From CAVZQN01 sp963837395 (GTDB lineage: Bacteria > Acidobacteriota > HRBIN11 > JAKEFK01), in NCBI GenBank assembly GCA_963837395.1, contig CAWINI010000003.1, forward strand, positions 620,001-684,000: 64,000 bases of DNA. The letters run 5' to 3'. Every line of letters begins with the position of its first letter. The first letter of the stretch is position 1. The translations under genes and the position numbers were made by a program. Shown here in pieces: positions 43,480-52,047 of the stretch. The notes beneath the pieces are model-generated. The model was not told the origin of the DNA. It did no database searches and saw only the letters and a list, made by a program, of their open reading frames with translations.

Positions 43480-44820
43480 ATGAGTTCAGAGCTGCAACGC
43501 AAAATCGTTCACATTGGTTCGAGTACTTTTGCATTACTTCTTCGCTGGCTTACGTGGTGGCAAGCTGGTCTGCTAGCACTGGGTGCATTTGCTTTTAATT
43601 TTCTGATCCTCCCTAAAGTAGGCGGAAGTAAGTTATATCGTGATGATGATCATCAGCGCGGACATGCCATCGGAATTTTGCTTTATCCATTTTCCGTTTT
43701 GCTTTTAATTCTATGCATGCCTCATCATTTACAGATTGTCGCAGCGGCATGGGGAATTATGGCCTGGGGCGATGGAATGGCATCTCTTTTCGGAACACGC
43801 TACGGAAAAACTAAAATTCCATGGAATGCAAATCGAAGTTATGCAGGATCAGCGGCCTTCATCATTTTCGGAAGTGCAGCAGCAGTGTTTTTCACGTACT
43901 GGGTTCAGAAAAAACCAATGGAGCCGATGCTCTGGTACATCGTTATAATTCCAGTTCTGGCGGCAATTTTAGCAGCGCTAATCGAAACAATACCCTCAGG
44001 ATTAAATGACAACTTAACTGTGCCGCTATCAGCAGGATTTTTTATGCTGGCACTCCACCAAATCAATCCGCATATGATATCGCTTCAACAGGAAGCGATT
44101 GTTCACAATTTGATTTGGGGTTCCGCAATTAACTTTTTAATCGCAGGACTGACGCTCGTATTAAATATGGTTAGTTTTTCAGGATTTGCGGTAGGATTTT
44201 TGATCGGCACAACAATTTATACGTTTGGTGGACATCAGCTTTTTTTAATCCTGTTCACATTCTTTTTCTTAGGTTCGGCTGCAACGAAATTTGGATATGC
44301 CCGAAAAAAAGCGATTGGAGTTGCGCAAGAAAAAGGTGGAGCAAGAGGGTGGAAGAACGCTGTCGCAAATTGTACTGTCGCCGCATTTCTTGCAATTCTG
44401 TCTATGCTTTCGCCCCTGCCTTATGCATTAATCTTTGTTGCAGGCTTTTTTGGAGCATTTGCCACTGCGGCCTCGGACACTGTAAGTAGTGAAATCGGTC
44501 AGGTGCTTGGAAAGCATCCAATTTTAATCACGACTTTGAAACCGGTCCCGGTTGGAACTGAAGGAGCGGTTTCATTGGAAGGAACTTTTGCCGGAATTTT
44601 AGCGTCAGTAATTTTATGTGCTGCAGGCATCGCTATCGCTGACATTCCAGTCTGGATGGCTGTTGTATGTGTGATTGCTGCCTTTGTTGGCACCACGGTA
44701 GAAAGCTATTTGGGAGCAACGCTCGAACAAATGAAAATTGTTGACAATGAAATCATCAATTTCATGAACACGTTAGTCGGCGCAGCCGTCGCCATGCTCT
44801 TAGCGTACTTTTTTGTTTAG
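43480..44820 (+). CDS. Membrane protein with CTP-dependent polyprenol kinase-like and DUF92 (VTE6-like) domains
   Basis: 446 residues, about 12 membrane helices. The N-terminal half (KIVHIGSSTFALLLRW, AWGIMAWGDGMASLFGTRYG, KIPWNANRSYAGS) resembles SEC59/VTE5 prenol kinases. The C-terminal half has the DUF92 signature GAFATAASDTVSSEIG, ITTLKPVPVGTEGAVSLEG and NTLVGAAVA. In plants VTE5 makes phytyl-P and VTE6 phytyl-PP in two steps; here both would be in one chain, suggesting salvage of a free prenol. That function is inference from family knowledge. It follows the sugar-modifying SDRs. Confidence 0.78.
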   Translation: MSSELQRKIVHIGSSTFALLLRWLTWWQAGLLALGAFAFNFLILPKVGGSKLYRDDDHQRGHAIGILLYPFSVLLLILCMPHHLQIVAAAWGIMAWGDGMASLFGTRYGKTKIPWNANRSYAGSAAFIIFGSAAAVFFTYWVQKKPMEPMLWYIVIIPVLAAILAALIETIPSGLNDNLTVPLSAGFFMLALHQINPHMISLQQEAIVHNLIWGSAINFLIAGLTLVLNMVSFSGFAVGFLIGTTIYTFGGHQLFLILFTFFFLGSAATKFGYARKKAIGVAQEKGGARGWKNAVANCTVAAFLAILSMLSPLPYALIFVAGFFGAFATAASDTVSSEIGQVLGKHPILITTLKPVPVGTEGAVSLEGTFAGILASVILCAAGIAIADIPVWMAVVCVIAAFVGTTVESYLGATLEQMKIVDNEIINFMNTLVGAAVAMLLAYFFV

Positions 44821-44873
44821 TCTCTGTGCTTCTGCGGTTAGGGAAAACATAAAAACCAAAATCAGGGAAGGTT

Positions 44874-45365
44874 TCATTGTTTTCTCCCAACCGGAAACCA
44901 GGTAACTGAAAAGCCTAAAGCGGAATTTCGGTTAACGTCTTTATATTTTGGAATATATGTGCAATTGAATCTCAAACTTTCGTAGCGGAATGAGATGGAA
45001 GGTAATAACGCAACAACCACTTTCCCGGAATTATATGCAGGACTATAGACAACTCCGCTAAGTGCGCCGCCGCTGATGCCTGAAAACAATTTCACTTCTG
45101 CACCGGCCAATGAAAAAGCTGTTGATTTACTGACCGAATTCAGAAAAAGGCCAGCATCCGCAAATAAAATTGCATGTTTGCTATTGAAAAAATTCAAATG
45201 ATATCCAAGACCGGGATTCCATTCTCTGAAATTGTATCCGCGTGAATCTTTTCGATCCGGATGATAAGAAAAGCCGTAAAAGTTAATACCTAGTTCTAGA
45301 GCTGTTGCATTTAACGTTGAGGCGATTGCAAAGACAAGAATTAGGATGAGAATAACTTTTTTCAT
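44874..45365 (-). CDS. Small secreted beta-barrel-like protein of unknown function
   Basis: 163 residues with a signal peptide (MKKVILILILVFAIASTLNA). The mature part has alternating beta strands and WNPGLGYHLNFF, a pattern seen in small eight-stranded barrel proteins. It ends in VTWFPVGRKQ and has no terminal Phe. No catalytic motif is obvious. It lies downstream of the kinase gene, with a family G repeat between. Confidence 0.55.
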   Translation of the reverse strand: MKKVILILILVFAIASTLNATALELGINFYGFSYHPDRKDSRGYNFREWNPGLGYHLNFFNSKHAILFADAGLFLNSVSKSTAFSLAGAEVKLFSGISGGALSGVVYSPAYNSGKVVVALLPSISFRYESLRFNCTYIPKYKDVNRNSALGFSVTWFPVGRKQ

Positions 45366-45369
45366 GCCT

Positions 45370-45413
45370 GCGGGCTAGAAGCCCGCGGTCCTTAATGCGG
45401 ACGGGACGTCCGC
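45370..45413. repeat. Intergenic repeat, family G
   Basis: GCGGGCT-AGA-AGCCCGC and GCGGACG-GGA-CGTCCGC are two perfect stems side by side, between the kinase gene and the barrel-like gene. Confidence 0.8.
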
Positions 45414-45423
45414 GATCCTCAGA

Positions 45424-48237
45424 TTACTGAAAAACAGAATCTGCAATTTTGCCCGCATCGAATTGCCGGAATGAAAAACTGAAACGATGATTGCTTTCAT
45501 TTACATCCACTGTTTCAGTGAACCTTGCTAATTTAGGATCAGGATTTTCAAATTCCACGGTGTAACGTCCTGGAGGGAGTGAAACAATTGCTGGCGTAAT
45601 TTCTGTGATTGTATTTCTTAAATCTCCACCCGAAATGCGGATGGTTGCCCATGGCAATGCATCAATAGAAACCGAAACAGGGGGAATTTCTACATGAGTT
45701 ATTGTAGTTCCACCGGGTGTAGTTCCTGGAGTAGTTCCGGTCGGTGTATTAGTTGTTGTTGTAGTTTCCGGTTCACGAGGCCACAGAAAAATTACAAGAA
45801 ATGCTGCGACTAATAAAACGCCAACAATGCCAAGAACCATCGCTAACGGAAATGATTTTGGTTCTGCTACTTCAACAGGACGCGGTGATGGCGGAACCCG
45901 CGCTGAACGCGCGGGTGCTGATGGGCGCTGAACCGGCGCAGGAGCTGGCGCAGATTGCTTCTCAACACGCGGCGGCGGTGGAGGCGGTGCTGCGGGCGCA
46001 GGAGGAACTACAGGAACGCGTCCACCTGCAGGCACTGGAACTTGCATCGTTTCACTCGGAATTCCTTCCGGCATTTTTGCAACTTTCTCAATTTCATCCG
46101 TAGTAATCTTCGAAGGCGCAAGCATCTTCTCAATTTCTTCTAACTTCTTTAGCACCGCTTCATCATTCGGAAATAATTTCAAGGCCTGCAAACATTCTTC
46201 ACGCGCTTCAACATGCTGACCCATTCTGACTAACACATCTACTTTCTTCAAACTTTTTTCAGCTTGAAGCTTCTTCCTCTTTTCAGTTCCAGCCCCTTGA
46301 ATGGATGATTCTTTTTCGGCAAGCTTTAAAGATTCTTCCGCCTCTTTCCGTAATGCATAAAAAACCTGGAAATCATACGGAGGTTTTTTCTGTAGGAATT
46401 CACTGAATAGCACAGCAGCATCCGACCAGATTCGATCTTGAAAACTGCTTTTTGCTGCAACGAATTGCTGATACAGTTCCTGGTTGCGTTGTACCACTCC
46501 AATTTTGGATTCAACAAAAACCGGAAGATCTTCTCGCGCGCGCTCCAGTACTTCCATTGCTCCATCGAAATCAAGACGTTCACATAGCTGATCTACTTCT
46601 GCCAGAATTCTCTCTTGCTCAGACTGCTTGTACGCTTTTTCCTTTTGGGCTGCCTGAATGCGATCGTACATTTCAACTGCTTTCGGATCGTTTTCAATAT
46701 CTAAAGCCTTGCGGATTGCAAGCAGCGCCTGTTCATATGAACTCTTATTGAAGTAGTATTCCGCTTCTGAATAAGCGTTTGCGAATTCCGCTTTTTGCCG
46801 GTTGGATTCGTACAACGCGCGTGCATGCTTCAACATCGTCTGCGCTTCAGGACTGGCAGGATCAACAATCAAAGCTTTAGTTAAACGATCGATTGCACCT
46901 GAAGCATTGTCATGATTCAAAGCAACTTTTGCTGCATCAAGGTGATCCTGGAATTCCGTATGTTTCGCATAATATTGTTCCGCTTTTTCTATTTCCAATT
47001 TCATTGCAGACGCGATCTCAGCTGATTCAGGCAGTTTGGTCAGCTGGGTTAGCAACAATTTCGCCTCAGGAAATTGATGATCATCTATCTGTTTGCGCAT
47101 GCGATCTGCAAGAATGGAAGAAACATCTATAACAGCTTGTTTTGCTACCAGGTTTTCTGGATCTCTTTTAACTACGGTTGCATAAATTTCAATTGCTTTA
47201 TCAAACTTCTGCAATTCCAAATTCTCTTTTGCAAGCTGCAAAAGCTGATCGGTATTGCGCGTGCCTCCACTTGAGCGGGCGCCGCGACCGCCAGTTGTTG
47301 GAGTAGGCGCAGGATAAACTTCGTTAAGCGCATCCAGTGCTTCTACCACTTCCGCCGCGGATTGATAACGGTTCTCCGGAAGTTTTTCAATCATTTTATG
47401 AACAACCGCACATAATTCCGGAGCTAATTCCGGATTTAATTCCAACAGCGGAGGCGGCGCTTCATTGATGTGTTTGAAAATTAAGGTGACGGAATTTTCA
47501 TCATGAAACGGAGGACGTCCGGCAAGCATTTCGTAAAACATAATGCCCAAACTGTAAATATCACTTCGACCATCAACCGGTCTTCCTAACGGTTGTTCCG
47601 GCGGCAGGTAATGCGGCGTCCCCATCAATGTTCCGGTTTTTGTAAGATTTCCTTCAAATTGAACGCGCGCAATTCCGAAATCCATCAGAATCGGCTTCTT
47701 ATATTGATCCAGCATCACGTTTGCTGGTTTGATGTCGCGGTGAATTACATCATGATCGTGTGCATAAGAAAGCGCATCGGCAACTTGTTTTACAATGTGT
47801 ACAGCATCATATGGCGCAACCTGTTTATCGCGCTGCATTTTCTTGCCAAGTGTTTCACCTTCGACATACTTCATTACGAAGAAATAAATTCCATCATTTT
47901 CGCCAACGTCGTAGATATCGATGATATTGGGATGCGATAGCTTCGCGGCAGATTTTGATTCACGGCGGAAACGTTCAATCATTTCATCTTCGCCGGCAAA
48001 ACCATGCCGTAAGATTTTGATTGCAACCTGACGTCCGAGTTGGGAATGCTCACCAAGATAAACTTCAGCAAATCCACCAACGCCGATTTTTTTCAGGATT
48101 TTGTATTTGAAATTGAGGGCTTTTTCGATTGAATGCAGTTTTGGATCAGCCGGTTCTTGTTGTCCGGCTGGAGTTCCACAATTTCCGCAGAACTTGGCAT
48201 CATCACGGAGCGAAGTTCCGCATTTCTGACAGGTCAT
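45424..48237 (-). CDS. Serine/threonine protein kinase with zinc ribbon, TPR repeats and membrane anchor
   Basis: 937 residues. Order: zinc ribbon (CQKCGTS, CGNCGTP, 3-22); active kinase domain with IGVGGFAEVY, VAIK (K74), HRDIKPAN (D168) and DFG (186-188); a long helical TPR region (about 335-720); a Pro/Ala-rich linker; one membrane helix (about 812-834); Thr-rich stretch; and a C-terminal PEGA-like domain (VSLPPGRYTVEFENP). It is a Hanks-type signalling kinase with the sensor outside the cytoplasm. Its start has GAGGGGG from a family A half repeat seven bases upstream. It follows a secreted TPR gene in the same operon. Confidence 0.92.
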   Translation of the reverse strand: MTCQKCGTSLRDDAKFCGNCGTPAGQQEPADPKLHSIEKALNFKYKILKKIGVGGFAEVYLGEHSQLGRQVAIKILRHGFAGEDEMIERFRRESKSAAKLSHPNIIDIYDVGENDGIYFFVMKYVEGETLGKKMQRDKQVAPYDAVHIVKQVADALSYAHDHDVIHRDIKPANVMLDQYKKPILMDFGIARVQFEGNLTKTGTLMGTPHYLPPEQPLGRPVDGRSDIYSLGIMFYEMLAGRPPFHDENSVTLIFKHINEAPPPLLELNPELAPELCAVVHKMIEKLPENRYQSAAEVVEALDALNEVYPAPTPTTGGRGARSSGGTRNTDQLLQLAKENLELQKFDKAIEIYATVVKRDPENLVAKQAVIDVSSILADRMRKQIDDHQFPEAKLLLTQLTKLPESAEIASAMKLEIEKAEQYYAKHTEFQDHLDAAKVALNHDNASGAIDRLTKALIVDPASPEAQTMLKHARALYESNRQKAEFANAYSEAEYYFNKSSYEQALLAIRKALDIENDPKAVEMYDRIQAAQKEKAYKQSEQERILAEVDQLCERLDFDGAMEVLERAREDLPVFVESKIGVVQRNQELYQQFVAAKSSFQDRIWSDAAVLFSEFLQKKPPYDFQVFYALRKEAEESLKLAEKESSIQGAGTEKRKKLQAEKSLKKVDVLVRMGQHVEAREECLQALKLFPNDEAVLKKLEEIEKMLAPSKITTDEIEKVAKMPEGIPSETMQVPVPAGGRVPVVPPAPAAPPPPPPRVEKQSAPAPAPVQRPSAPARSARVPPSPRPVEVAEPKSFPLAMVLGIVGVLLVAAFLVIFLWPREPETTTTTNTPTGTTPGTTPGGTTITHVEIPPVSVSIDALPWATIRISGGDLRNTITEITPAIVSLPPGRYTVEFENPDPKLARFTETVDVNESNHRFSFSFRQFDAGKIADSVFQ

Positions 48238-48241
48238 TCAG

Positions 48242-48259
48242 TCCCCCTCTTATGAATCC
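48242..48259. repeat. Family A half repeat, degenerate
   Basis: TCCCCCTCTTATGAATCC retains the left arm only. On the minus strand it holds the TAA of the secreted TPR gene and the AGAGGGGG that precedes the kinase start. Confidence 0.6.
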
Positions 48260-49434
48260 TTATAGATGTCCCAAATCTTTGGCGAAATTTGAACCGGCTT
48301 ACTGATCTGTCCATTCGCCGCACGCGCTTTGCGAAATGATTCCTTAGCCTGACTTAACTGAGAATCTTTTGATTTGTTATCCAAAAATCCTAATGCAGCA
48401 TGCGCACAGCCTTTAAAGAAAAGAAGCCGCCAACTATCCGGATGCTGAGCTAACCCAATCTCTGCAAGTTGGATGACCCCTTCATATCTTCCTTCAAAAT
48501 AGGAACGCACAACCTGACGTTCTATTTTTGTTTGCGTTTCCGCCTCATTTTCATTTTGAAGTTGCGCGAGCTTTTTCCTTTGAATTTCATTTGCGAGCGA
48601 TTCAAGATTACGATCTGTCGGATATTCTGCTCGCAACTGAACAATAATGCTTTCTGCAGTCATGATGTCCCCACGACTCATGGCTTTACGCGCGTCATCG
48701 ACCTTCTGCTGTTTGGCTCGCGATGCAGCCTCCGAGTTTTCGCGGCTCGAAATTTGCGATAACAACTTGGCCGCTTCTTTATTGTTTCGATCCAACATCA
48801 AAACTCGATTCGCTTCATCACGCGCTTGATCATAGTTGCCGCTTGCATACGCATTGCGGGCATTTTCCAATGCACGGTTGAGGATCGACTGCTGAGTCGC
48901 TTGAATGTTCTGAGTATTGATGTCAGGAGGTTTTGTGCCTGTGTTTGATGTTCCCGTATTGTTTGTCGGTGTTGTTGTTCTGCCAGTCGTTGTTGTTCCG
49001 GTGTTGCCGGTAGGCGGTTTGGTACCGGAGGTGTTCCCTGGTGTTTGACTGCCGCTTTTAACAATTTTCATCTTATCTTCGACAGTCTTCACCATCGTGC
49101 GGTATTCATCGACTTTGGAAGATTGAGACATATCAATCCTCTTTAATTCACCCAGATACAGATCTGCAGCCGAGAAATCCCCTCTTTCTACAGCACATTT
49201 TGCCAGATAAAAATATGGAACATACTCCTGGGTCATTGTTCCATAGGGTCGAGCCTTTAGATCAGCACCAGGTTTTTTCCGGGTCGCCTCCTTCATGTCC
49301 TTTTCGCCTTGAGCGCAATTGCCCTTGTCAATCGCTTTCTTCCCATCTTCATAAAACTCATACCACTCTTTCGAAAAAGCGAGCGGACTATAGACGAGAA
49401 TTATTGCCACAATGACAAGAATGGTCTTTCGCAT
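48250..49434 (-). CDS. Secreted or periplasmic TPR protein
   Basis: 394 residues from ATG 49434, with GAGGGG five bases upstream. A signal peptide (MRKTILVIVAIILVYSPLAF) is followed by TPR-like helices, a Thr/Gly/Asn-rich low-complexity linker (about 140-190), then more TPR units (ALENARNAYASGNYDQARDE, DRNNKEAAKLLSQI). No enzymatic motif. It sits 12 bases upstream of the kinase and could be a partner for its external domain. Confidence 0.75.
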   Translation of the reverse strand: MRKTILVIVAIILVYSPLAFSKEWYEFYEDGKKAIDKGNCAQGEKDMKEATRKKPGADLKARPYGTMTQEYVPYFYLAKCAVERGDFSAADLYLGELKRIDMSQSSKVDEYRTMVKTVEDKMKIVKSGSQTPGNTSGTKPPTGNTGTTTTGRTTTPTNNTGTSNTGTKPPDINTQNIQATQQSILNRALENARNAYASGNYDQARDEANRVLMLDRNNKEAAKLLSQISSRENSEAASRAKQQKVDDARKAMSRGDIMTAESIIVQLRAEYPTDRNLESLANEIQRKKLAQLQNENEAETQTKIERQVVRSYFEGRYEGVIQLAEIGLAQHPDSWRLLFFKGCAHAALGFLDNKSKDSQLSQAKESFRKARAANGQISKPVQISPKIWDIYKDS

Positions 49435-49455
49435 GAACACCCCTCAAAATTATTT

Positions 49456-49464
49456 ATTATAGCA
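49456..49464 (-). promoter_or_regulatory. Extended -10 promoter element of the TPR-kinase operon
   Basis: On the minus strand TGCTATAAT is a consensus extended -10. No convincing -35 lies upstream. It stands about 20 bases from the start codon of the secreted TPR gene. Confidence 0.5.
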
Positions 49465-49571
49465 GTATTCAGGGCGACGTGAGGGAATTTTGGGAGGGTA
49501 AACAGGTCAAAGAAAATTACAACACTGCCCTCACCTATCGTAGTATCATCCCCGATACCGAGGTATAGAAA

Positions 49572-50111
49572 ATGAAAAGGCTAATCCGCTACTTTCTCGA
49601 AGGTCTTATTTTTGTAGTTCCTGTCGCCATAACAATTTACGTTGTCTACAAAGCGTTTGTGATCGTTGACAGCTGGCTTCCGATTGGAGTACGAGGAACT
49701 GGATTTCTGATTATTCTGGTCGGAATTACTTTGATCGGATTCCTCACTTCAAATTTCTTAACGAGGAGTGTTCTTCGTTTCGTTGAATCCCTCCTCAATC
49801 GGCTTCCTTTCGTGAAACTTCTGCACTCCTCGGTCAAAGATATGATGACCGCATTTGTGGGCGAACGGAAACGGTTTGATAAACCTGTTCTGGTTGAAGT
49901 GATACCTGGAAGCGGTGTGTTAGCGATTGGTTTTATGACAAGGGAGTCACTCGATCAATTTGATCTTGCCAACCAGGTAGCAGTTTATTTTCCGCAGTCT
50001 TATAACTTTGCGGGAAATCTTTTACTGTATCCAAAATCATCAATAAAGCCTCTTAATGCTGAAAGCCCCAAAGTAATGGCGTTTGTTGTTTCCGGCGGAA
50101 TAACTGAATAG
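49572..50111 (+). CDS. DUF502 family membrane protein
   Basis: 179 residues with two N-terminal membrane helices (about 8-30 and 40-62) separated by a short loop, then a soluble domain with ESLLNRLPFVKLLHSSVKDM and the family phrase YPKSSIKPLNA near the C-terminus. The family has no settled function. It starts the plus-strand run ahead of the glycogen enzymes, 15 bases before the debranching enzyme. Confidence 0.82.
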   Translation: MKRLIRYFLEGLIFVVPVAITIYVVYKAFVIVDSWLPIGVRGTGFLIILVGITLIGFLTSNFLTRSVLRFVESLLNRLPFVKLLHSSVKDMMTAFVGERKRFDKPVLVEVIPGSGVLAIGFMTRESLDQFDLANQVAVYFPQSYNFAGNLLLYPKSSIKPLNAESPKVMAFVVSGGITE

Positions 50112-50126
50112 CCTTTGCAAAATTAA

Positions 50127-52040
50127 ATGATATCGGTGAATAAAAGAACTGCAGAATGGTTAGAAGCTGATGGTCTCGGTGGATTTGCATCAGGGACTGT
50201 TCGCGGAATTAGAACGCGCAGATATCATGCGCTTTTATTAACGGCGACTGTTCCGCCAGCAGGACGGATGGTCCTCGTAAATGGATTTGATGCCTGGATT
50301 GAAACAGAATCCAGTAGTTATCCAATCTCTTCACAACGTTACGCACCGGATGTAATTCATCCGGATGGAATCAAACGGCTTGAAGATTTTCAAAGCGAAC
50401 CCTGGCCGCAATGGAGTTTTTTACTCGAAGACGGACGAAGAATTCAGCAAGAAATTTTCGTTCGTCATGAAAGCCCCACAGTTGCAATAATCTGGCGTTT
50501 ATCAGGAAACGGAGGTGTAAAACTTCGGGTGCGACCATTTTTATCAGGTCGCGATTATCATTCGTTGCATCATGAAAATCCAGACTTTCGATTTGATTCA
50601 CAAATTGATGACCAACGAATTTTGTGGCATCCATACAACGGCCTTCCTGAAATTGCCGCATTTTCAAATGGAATTTATTCGCAGGAGCCGCTTTGGTATC
50701 GCAATTTTCTTTATACCGAAGAACAAGCTCGAGGCCTGGATTTTATCGAGGATCTCGCATCCCCAGGAACATTCCTGTTCGATTTATCAGAAGCACCAGG
50801 AGTTTTGATTTTTTCGACCGGCAAAGAGCTTTATCCTGATAAAGATGCTGAATCACGAACGATTGAATTTCGAAACGCCGAATTGCAACGTCGAAAAGCA
50901 CTAAATGGAAGGCTCAATCGTTCAGCGGATTCATACATTGTTAAACGTGTAACCGGTAAAACGATTATTGCCGGTTACCCGTGGTTTACTGATTGGGGGC
51001 GCGACACATTCATTGCATTACGCGGACTGGCAATTGCTACCGGCAAATTGGATGTTGCTGAGCAAATTCTTTACGAATGGGCCAGAAATGTGTCGGATGG
51101 AATGCTGCCAAACAGATTTCCTGATCATGGATCTACACCGGAATTTAATTCCGTTGATGCATCGTTATGGTTCATTATTGCTGTTTATGATTTTTTGAAG
51201 GCAGCAGATGAAAATCATTTCAAAATTCAAGATCGAAAACTGCTTCAACAGGCATGTGATGCGATCCTGAACGGATATCTTAAGGGCACGCGTTACCGAA
51301 TCCACATGGATGAGGATTACCTGATCGCCGCTGGTGAACCCGGAGTGCAACTCACATGGATGGATGCAAAAGTCGGAGATTGGGTTGTGACTCCACGGGT
51401 CGGTAAGCCTGTTGAAATTCAAGCGTTGTGGTTGAATGCGCTACGCATTGCCGCAGAATGGTCGCCTGAATGGATGTCATTATTTGAACAAGGTTGTGAA
51501 AATTTCCAACTGCGTTTTTGGAATGCGGAAGGTGGATATTTATTTGATGTTGTTGATGCTGATCATGTATCGGGGAAAAATGATTCGTCTTTCAGACCAA
51601 ATCAAATTTTTGCGATAGGTGGACTTCCATTTCAGATTATCAAAGGAGAACAAGCTCATCGTGTTGTGGAAGCTGTTGAATCACGCTTGCTCACACCATT
51701 CGGATTGCGAACACTTGCCCCAGGATCTCCAGGATATATGCCACGCTATTTGGGTGGGGTAATCCAACGTGATGGAGCGTATCATCAAGGAACAGTTTGG
51801 CCGTGGCTTATTGGTGCATTTGTTGAAGCATGGCTGCGGGTACGTGGTAATACTCACGATGCGAAAACGACAGCAAAAATGCGATTCATAACTCCGTTGA
51901 TCGAACATTTGGATCAAGCAGGCCTTGGTCATATTTCAGAAATTACGGATGCAGAACCGCCGTATACGCCAAGAGGTTGTCCTTTTCAAGCGTGGTCACT
52001 TGGTGAAATGATAAGAATAATGATGACGATCAGTTCTTAG
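50127..52040 (+). CDS. Glycogen debranching enzyme (amylo-alpha-1,6-glucosidase, GH133-like)
   Basis: 637 residues. The N-terminal GDE_N region has EWLEADGLGGFASGTV and RRYHALLL. The (alpha/alpha)6 catalytic domain has AGYPWFTDWGRDTFIALRG, STPEFNSVDASLWF and GAYHQGTVWPWLIGAF. It would cut alpha-1,6 branches of glycogen or limit dextrins in the cytoplasm. Full length. It is followed eight bases later by a GH63-like gene. Confidence 0.92.
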   Translation: MISVNKRTAEWLEADGLGGFASGTVRGIRTRRYHALLLTATVPPAGRMVLVNGFDAWIETESSSYPISSQRYAPDVIHPDGIKRLEDFQSEPWPQWSFLLEDGRRIQQEIFVRHESPTVAIIWRLSGNGGVKLRVRPFLSGRDYHSLHHENPDFRFDSQIDDQRILWHPYNGLPEIAAFSNGIYSQEPLWYRNFLYTEEQARGLDFIEDLASPGTFLFDLSEAPGVLIFSTGKELYPDKDAESRTIEFRNAELQRRKALNGRLNRSADSYIVKRVTGKTIIAGYPWFTDWGRDTFIALRGLAIATGKLDVAEQILYEWARNVSDGMLPNRFPDHGSTPEFNSVDASLWFIIAVYDFLKAADENHFKIQDRKLLQQACDAILNGYLKGTRYRIHMDEDYLIAAGEPGVQLTWMDAKVGDWVVTPRVGKPVEIQALWLNALRIAAEWSPEWMSLFEQGCENFQLRFWNAEGGYLFDVVDADHVSGKNDSSFRPNQIFAIGGLPFQIIKGEQAHRVVEAVESRLLTPFGLRTLAPGSPGYMPRYLGGVIQRDGAYHQGTVWPWLIGAFVEAWLRVRGNTHDAKTTAKMRFITPLIEHLDQAGLGHISEITDAEPPYTPRGCPFQAWSLGEMIRIMMTISS

Positions 52041-52047
52041 GAAAATT

